Positions 60,975-64,000 of a DNA stretch of 64,000 nt are shown here, piece after piece. Origin of the DNA: Skermanella aerolata KACC 11604 (GTDB taxonomy: Bacteria > Pseudomonadota > Alphaproteobacteria > Azospirillales > Azospirillaceae); NCBI RefSeq assembly GCF_000936425.1, contig NZ_AVFK01000028.1, forward strand, positions 47,952-111,951, in the 5' to 3' direction. The translations under genes and the position numbers were made by a program. The first letter of the stretch is position 1. Every line of letters starts with the position of its first letter. The notes beneath the pieces were generated by a model that had not been told where the DNA came from, searched no databases, and was given only the letters and a program-made list of their open reading frames with translations.

Positions 60975-62213
60975 TCAGCCAAGCGGCCAGTCGGCCAGCT
61001 TGCCCATGGGGTCGCGAGGCAGCGCCATGCCGACGGTCCAGGACCGGGGACGCTCCTCCGTGGTGAGCCGGGCATGAGCCCAGGGGATCAGATCGTCCAG
61101 GATGGCCTCGTCGGACCGTCCCGACGACGGCACCACGAAAGCCTTTAACCGCTCGCCCCCTTCGACCGGAAAGGCCCGGACCGCCGCTTCCGCGACATCG
61201 GGATGGCTTTGCAGCACGTCAGCCACCTTCCCGGGGAAGACATTGACGCCGCCGACCTGGACGGCGGCATCCAGGCGGCCGGTCAGGCTGAACCGTCCTG
61301 GCGAAACGATCACGGTGCGGTCGGGCAGCGTCCCTGCCTTGCCGGATCGCACATGGCTGACGGCTGATCCGTCCTGGGAAAGCTCCCAATAGGGAAAAAG
61401 ATGGAACGGGCCGTCCGCGTCGTCCCGCCAGCCGATCCCGCCCGTCTCGCTGGAGCCATAGACCTCGACCAGCCGGCCAAGCCCCTGATCCCTGACCGCG
61501 CGGGCGACCCCCGCATCCAGACGGGCGGTCGAGGAGGTTCCGGCCGCGCCGGAGGGCAGGACGGCGCCGGATCGTGCGACGGCGGCCCACATGTCGGGCG
61601 TCGCGACTAGAAGATCGCCGTCGGCCAGATCGGCGCAGACCCGGGAAGGCATCCGTCCCCGCGCGTCGACAACCGGCGCTCCCGCTACTCGGGGCAGCAT
61701 CACGGTGAACAGGAAGCCGTAGATGTGATGGCAGGGCACCAGGGTGACGACGCGCCGTATGGGTCCCAGCAGCCCGGCCAGAAAATCGGCTTCCTCGGTC
61801 AGGCTCGAGGTTGCGTGGGTGCAGGACTTCGCCTTGCCGGTGCTGCCGGAAGTGCGGAACGTCAACGCCTCGTCGAAGCGGGCGAGACCGGCGGCGCAGA
61901 TTTCGATCCACTCGCCCAGGGTCCGGCGGACCAGCAGGTAGTCCTCGATACCGGACCGGTGAAGGTGAAGCGCCTCGACCAGTGCCGTCGCAAGGCTGAC
62001 AAGTTCCAGGCTGTCGGCTCCCAGGCCGTCAGATTCCGGGCCGGCCGCTCCGGTTCTCGGTGCGCCGATCTGAAGGCCGGGACCCAGGACACGCGACAAA
62101 GGTGCGGGACTACCCGGCCGCAGCCGCCGCAGTTCTCCCGTCAGCAGGTCGGTCACGACCCGCGTAAGGAAGTCCTGATCGGCCCACCACTGTCCGGAAG
62201 GGGTGAGGCTCAT
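60975..62213 (-). CDS. pcl: 4-coumarate-CoA ligase of the PYP activation type
   Basis: This is a 412-residue AMP-forming CoA ligase, shorter than plant 4CL and of the length used in photoactive yellow protein clusters. The nucleotide motif is [17 protein letters not shown] at about residues 118-134, with [17 protein letters not shown] and [20 protein letters not shown] later, and [14 protein letters not shown] holds the late catalytic lysine. It should activate p-coumarate for attachment to PYP. Residues 60-110 resemble a carrier-protein fold ([20 protein letters not shown]). It overlaps the chemoreceptor gene by ATGA. Confidence 0.92.
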   Translation of the reverse strand: MSLTPSGQWWADQDFLTRVVTDLLTGELRRLRPGSPAPLSRVLGPGLQIGAPRTGAAGPESDGLGADSLELVSLATALVEALHLHRSGIEDYLLVRRTLGEWIEICAAGLARFDEALTFRTSGSTGKAKSCTHATSSLTEEADFLAGLLGPIRRVVTLVPCHHIYGFLFTVMLPRVAGAPVVDARGRMPSRVCADLADGDLLVATPDMWAAVARSGAVLPSGAAGTSSTARLDAGVARAVRDQGLGRLVEVYGSSETGGIGWRDDADGPFHLFPYWELSQDGSAVSHVRSGKAGTLPDRTVIVSPGRFSLTGRLDAAVQVGGVNVFPGKVADVLQSHPDVAEAAVRAFPVEGGERLKAFVVPSSGRSDEAILDDLIPWAHARLTTEERPRSWTVGMALPRDPMGKLADWPLG

Positions 62214-62965
62214 GATGCCTCTCGATCGGTCGCGGCAAGGGTCCGGACATCAGCTTCGATCTCGATCATGGCGGTGATCGCGCCGGCGAAGCCGTCGAGG
62301 CCGGTGTAGATCTCGCGGGTGCCGGCGGCAGCTTCCTTGAGCGAACCCGCCAGCGACTCGGTCGCCGCCGACTGTTGCTCGACCGCCGCAGCTATCCCGG
62401 TGGCTATCTGTTCGAAGTCCGCGACGGTGCGCCCGACGCCGGTGATGCATTCGGTGGCCTGCGACACCGATTGGCGCATCGCGGCGACTTGGGCGGCCAC
62501 CGATTTGGTAGCCTCCGCCGTGCGCCAGGACAGAGCCTTCACTTCCGATGCGACGACGGCGAACCCTCGTCCGGCATCGCCGACACGCGCGGCCTCGATC
62601 GTGGCATTGAGGGCCAGAAGATTGGTCTGGCGCGCGATCTCGCGGATCAGCGAGGCGACGTCGCCGATCTTCTGCGCCGCGTCCTGCAAGTCCTCCATGA
62701 CCTGTGCCGAGCGGCGTACGTCGAGCGCCGCTTGCTGGGCACCGCCGGCGGCTCGCGCGGTCTCGCCAGCTATCTGCCGGACGGCGCCCGACAGTTGATC
62801 GGCCGCCGTCGCCGCTTCGTCGACGCTCATGAACGATTGCTCGGCATAGGCTGAGATCAGCGAAAGTTTGCCTTCGGCGTCTCCCGCGACTCCTCCGATC
62901 CGCTCGGCGATGTCCTGCATCTGAACCGATGCCTGCGGCAGGGCTTGTCGGCTGGAAAGGTCCAT
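62210..62965 (-). CDS. Soluble methyl-accepting chemotaxis-type signalling protein
   Basis: This is a 251-residue cytoplasmic chemoreceptor domain without membrane helix, HAMP or sensor domain. It is mostly coiled coil. The highly conserved hairpin tip that binds CheA and CheW is visible as [20 protein letters not shown] and [20 protein letters not shown]. It must receive its input from another protein. The PYP gene is 87 nt upstream on the same strand, and the ligase for the PYP chromophore overlaps its stop, so PYP is the most likely partner. A CheR-binding C-terminal pentapeptide is not seen. Confidence 0.9.
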   Translation of the reverse strand: MDLSSRQALPQASVQMQDIAERIGGVAGDAEGKLSLISAYAEQSFMSVDEAATAADQLSGAVRQIAGETARAAGGAQQAALDVRRSAQVMEDLQDAAQKIGDVASLIREIARQTNLLALNATIEAARVGDAGRGFAVVASEVKALSWRTAEATKSVAAQVAAMRQSVSQATECITGVGRTVADFEQIATGIAAAVEQQSAATESLAGSLKEAAAGTREIYTGLDGFAGAITAMIEIEADVRTLAATDREAS

Positions 62966-63052
62966 GTCGTTGATCTCTTGGCGAAGGTCTCAGAGGTTAG
63001 ACCGCACCGGCCCTTTCACGAACGGGCCGGTGCGGCGCGTGGACGATCTGGA

Positions 63053-63442
63053 TCAGAGGCGCTTGACGAAAACCCAGTAGCTGTCGCCGACCAGCGCCTT
63101 CTTCATGTGAACCTTCACCTTGGTCGGCTTCATGTTGTAATCGAAGGTATACTCGATCACCGAATTCAGGTTGCCGGCCTTGACGCCGGCATCGAAGGCG
63201 CCCTTGAAGACCGGGGTATTGGTACAGGGTGCCACTTCCGTGAAGAAGTTCTTGCCGACCGTGGACTTCGGGTCGCGGCCGGTGATCTGCCCTTCCGCCG
63301 AATTGTACTGGATTATGCGACCATCGCGATCCAACTGGACGGCGCCGAATGCAAGATTGTCGATATCCTTGCCGGACATCTTTGCCATGACGTTCTCGAT
63401 GTCGGATTTACCGAACTCGACAAGCTGAATATCTTTGAGCAT
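63053..63442 (-). CDS. pyp: Photoactive yellow protein
   Basis: This is a 129-residue PAS-fold blue-light photoreceptor that carries p-coumarate on a cysteine thioester. It aligns along its length with Halorhodospira PYP with four extra N-terminal residues. All key residues are present: Tyr46, Glu50, Thr54 and Arg56 (Tyr42, Glu46, Thr50, Arg52 in the reference) in [16 protein letters not shown], and Cys73 (Cys69) in VAPCTNTP. The C terminus [21 protein letters not shown] is nearly identical. A GAGGGA lies 6 nt before the start. It heads the operon with the receptor, ligase and ammonia-lyase. Confidence 0.96.
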   Translation of the reverse strand: MLKDIQLVEFGKSDIENVMAKMSGKDIDNLAFGAVQLDRDGRIIQYNSAEGQITGRDPKSTVGKNFFTEVAPCTNTPVFKGAFDAGVKAGNLNSVIEYTFDYNMKPTKVKVHMKKALVGDSYWVFVKRL

Positions 63443-63654
63443 TTGGTCCCTCGAAACTATTATCTGTGCAGGGGCAAGATCACCATCACTGCCACTACTT
63501 CAATATAGCGTTATTTAAATAATGAATATCCTAAATAGGTAACTATTTTATTTAAATATTATTCTTTATGCATATGCTATAAGATCTTTTGATAGTCCAT
63601 TTTGCCTATAATGCCAGGGGTCGAAGAGATTGACCTGTGAGGACAGTGTTTGTT
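63443..63654 (-). promoter_or_regulatory. AT-rich leader and promoter region of the PYP operon
   Basis: About 210 bp upstream of pyp contains a strongly AT-rich stretch (63480-63600), unlike the rest of the operon. It likely carries the promoter. I could not pick out a confident -35/-10 pair. No gene is visible here. Confidence 0.45.
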
Positions 63655-63705
63655 GGGCCACGGCCCAACCTACAGGCTCCTGCTTCGTCGGTTGGGCCGT
63701 GGCCC
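63652..63705. repeat. Dispersed hairpin repeat, copy 3 (inverted)
   Basis: GGGCCACGGCCCAACC at 63655-63670 pairs perfectly with 63690-63705, with a 19-nt loop. The loop contains the complement of the loop region of copy 1 (6045-6057), so this copy lies in the opposite orientation. It sits between the two PYP-type genes and could act as a terminator for the upstream one. Confidence 0.7.
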
Positions 63706-63722
63706 ATCCATCCGAAGTGCCC

Positions 63723-64000
63723 CTAAGCCCATCTCAGAAAGATCCATGCGGTGCCCGGCTGGCGGCCGGAGCGCATCTCGATCAGCACCCTGACCGGCTG
63801 GGTGAAGGTAAAGACGTAGCTGAAGATGACGTTGAGATCGCCGTGCTCCATGCCGTCCTGGAACCGGCCGTGAAACTCGGGTGTGAACGTACAGGGCGCG
63901 ATTTCACGGAAGAAGTCCCGGCCGATCATCAGTTCGGCATGACGGCCGGCGGGCACCGTCAAGTTGGCGGCGGGGTGGATTGCCTGAGCGGCGCAGGTCG
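63723..64000 (-). CDS. Divergent photoactive yellow protein-like protein, C-terminal part
   Basis: The frame is open to the window edge; about 91 residues are visible and the start lies outside. It aligns with PYP through IGRDFFREIAPCTFTPEFHG, GDLNVIFSYVFTF and TAWIFLRWA. The chromophore-type cysteine (APCT) and the Arg52 equivalent (AGRHAE) are kept. By backward alignment from the cysteine, Tyr42 is replaced (Pro or His nearby), Glu46 by Leu and Thr50 by Ala, and Met100 is missing. A bound coumarate would sit in a very different pocket. It may be a tuned variant or a non-light sensor. Confidence 0.85.
   Translation of the reverse strand, partial: TCAAQAIHPAANLTVPAGRHAELMIGRDFFREIAPCTFTPEFHGRFQDGMEHGDLNVIFSYVFTFTQPVRVLIEMRSGRQPGTAWIFLRWA

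Overview
The window is GC-rich DNA with dense, tightly spaced operons, many Tat- or Sec-exported solute-binding proteins and LysR, IclR and TetR regulators. This suits a metabolically versatile alphaproteobacterium. A Rhodospirillales or Azospirillum/Skermanella-like host is my inference from gene content only. No rRNA, tRNA or CRISPR array was seen.

Layout. 1-5961: a peptide-type ABC transporter operon (binding protein cut by the window edge, two permeases, two ATPases) ending in an M20 peptidase. 5962-6432: a hairpin repeat and a relic of a TctC-type binding protein. 6433-11267: an S9 peptidase, a secreted NTF2-like protein, an aldo/keto reductase and a divergent LysR regulator. 11287-22718: a catabolic and uptake locus on both strands. 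The minus arm holds a polyamine-type ABC transporter with a PuuE-like deacetylase. The plus arm holds a TetR regulator, an SDR, an amidinohydrolase-fold enzyme, two tandem paralogues of unknown function, a second Tat binding protein, a metallo-hydrolase and a class II aldolase. 22942-29930: mixed genes (winged-helix/RMF-like protein, orphan TRAP binding protein, secreted proteins, HPP-CBS membrane protein, LysR, rhomboid).

29960-36457 is a mobile, partly AT-rich islet. It has a complete IS3-family element, a FitB-like toxin/antitoxin pair, decayed IS630 and IS3 remnants, a DUF4214 protein and a beta/gamma-crystallin-like protein. 36538-42505: an orphan TakP-like TRAP binding protein, an oxidoreductase pair and a histidine kinase whose phospho-acceptor histidine is replaced by glutamine.

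43020-59310 is a large divergent catabolic locus. The minus arm is an 11-gene run: LivKHMGF-type transporter, cyclase, IclR regulator, thiolase, zinc-ribbon/OB protein, ADP-forming acyl-CoA synthetase and TctC. The plus arm is AtuA-like, AtuA C-terminal-like, two PRISE-type reductases and a second TctC. Two TTCC-N7-GGAA palindromes lie between the arms and could be the regulator's operators.

59345-64000 is the most striking part. A canonical photoactive yellow protein (PYP) gene is followed on the same strand by a soluble chemoreceptor signalling protein, a PYP-type 4-coumarate-CoA ligase overlapping it by ATGA, and a tyrosine-type ammonia-lyase. The locus therefore encodes the photoreceptor, both known steps that supply its p-coumaroyl chromophore, and a candidate signalling partner. 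Just upstream, running off the window, is a second PYP-like gene that keeps the chromophore cysteine but lacks the canonical tyrosine and glutamate of the pocket.
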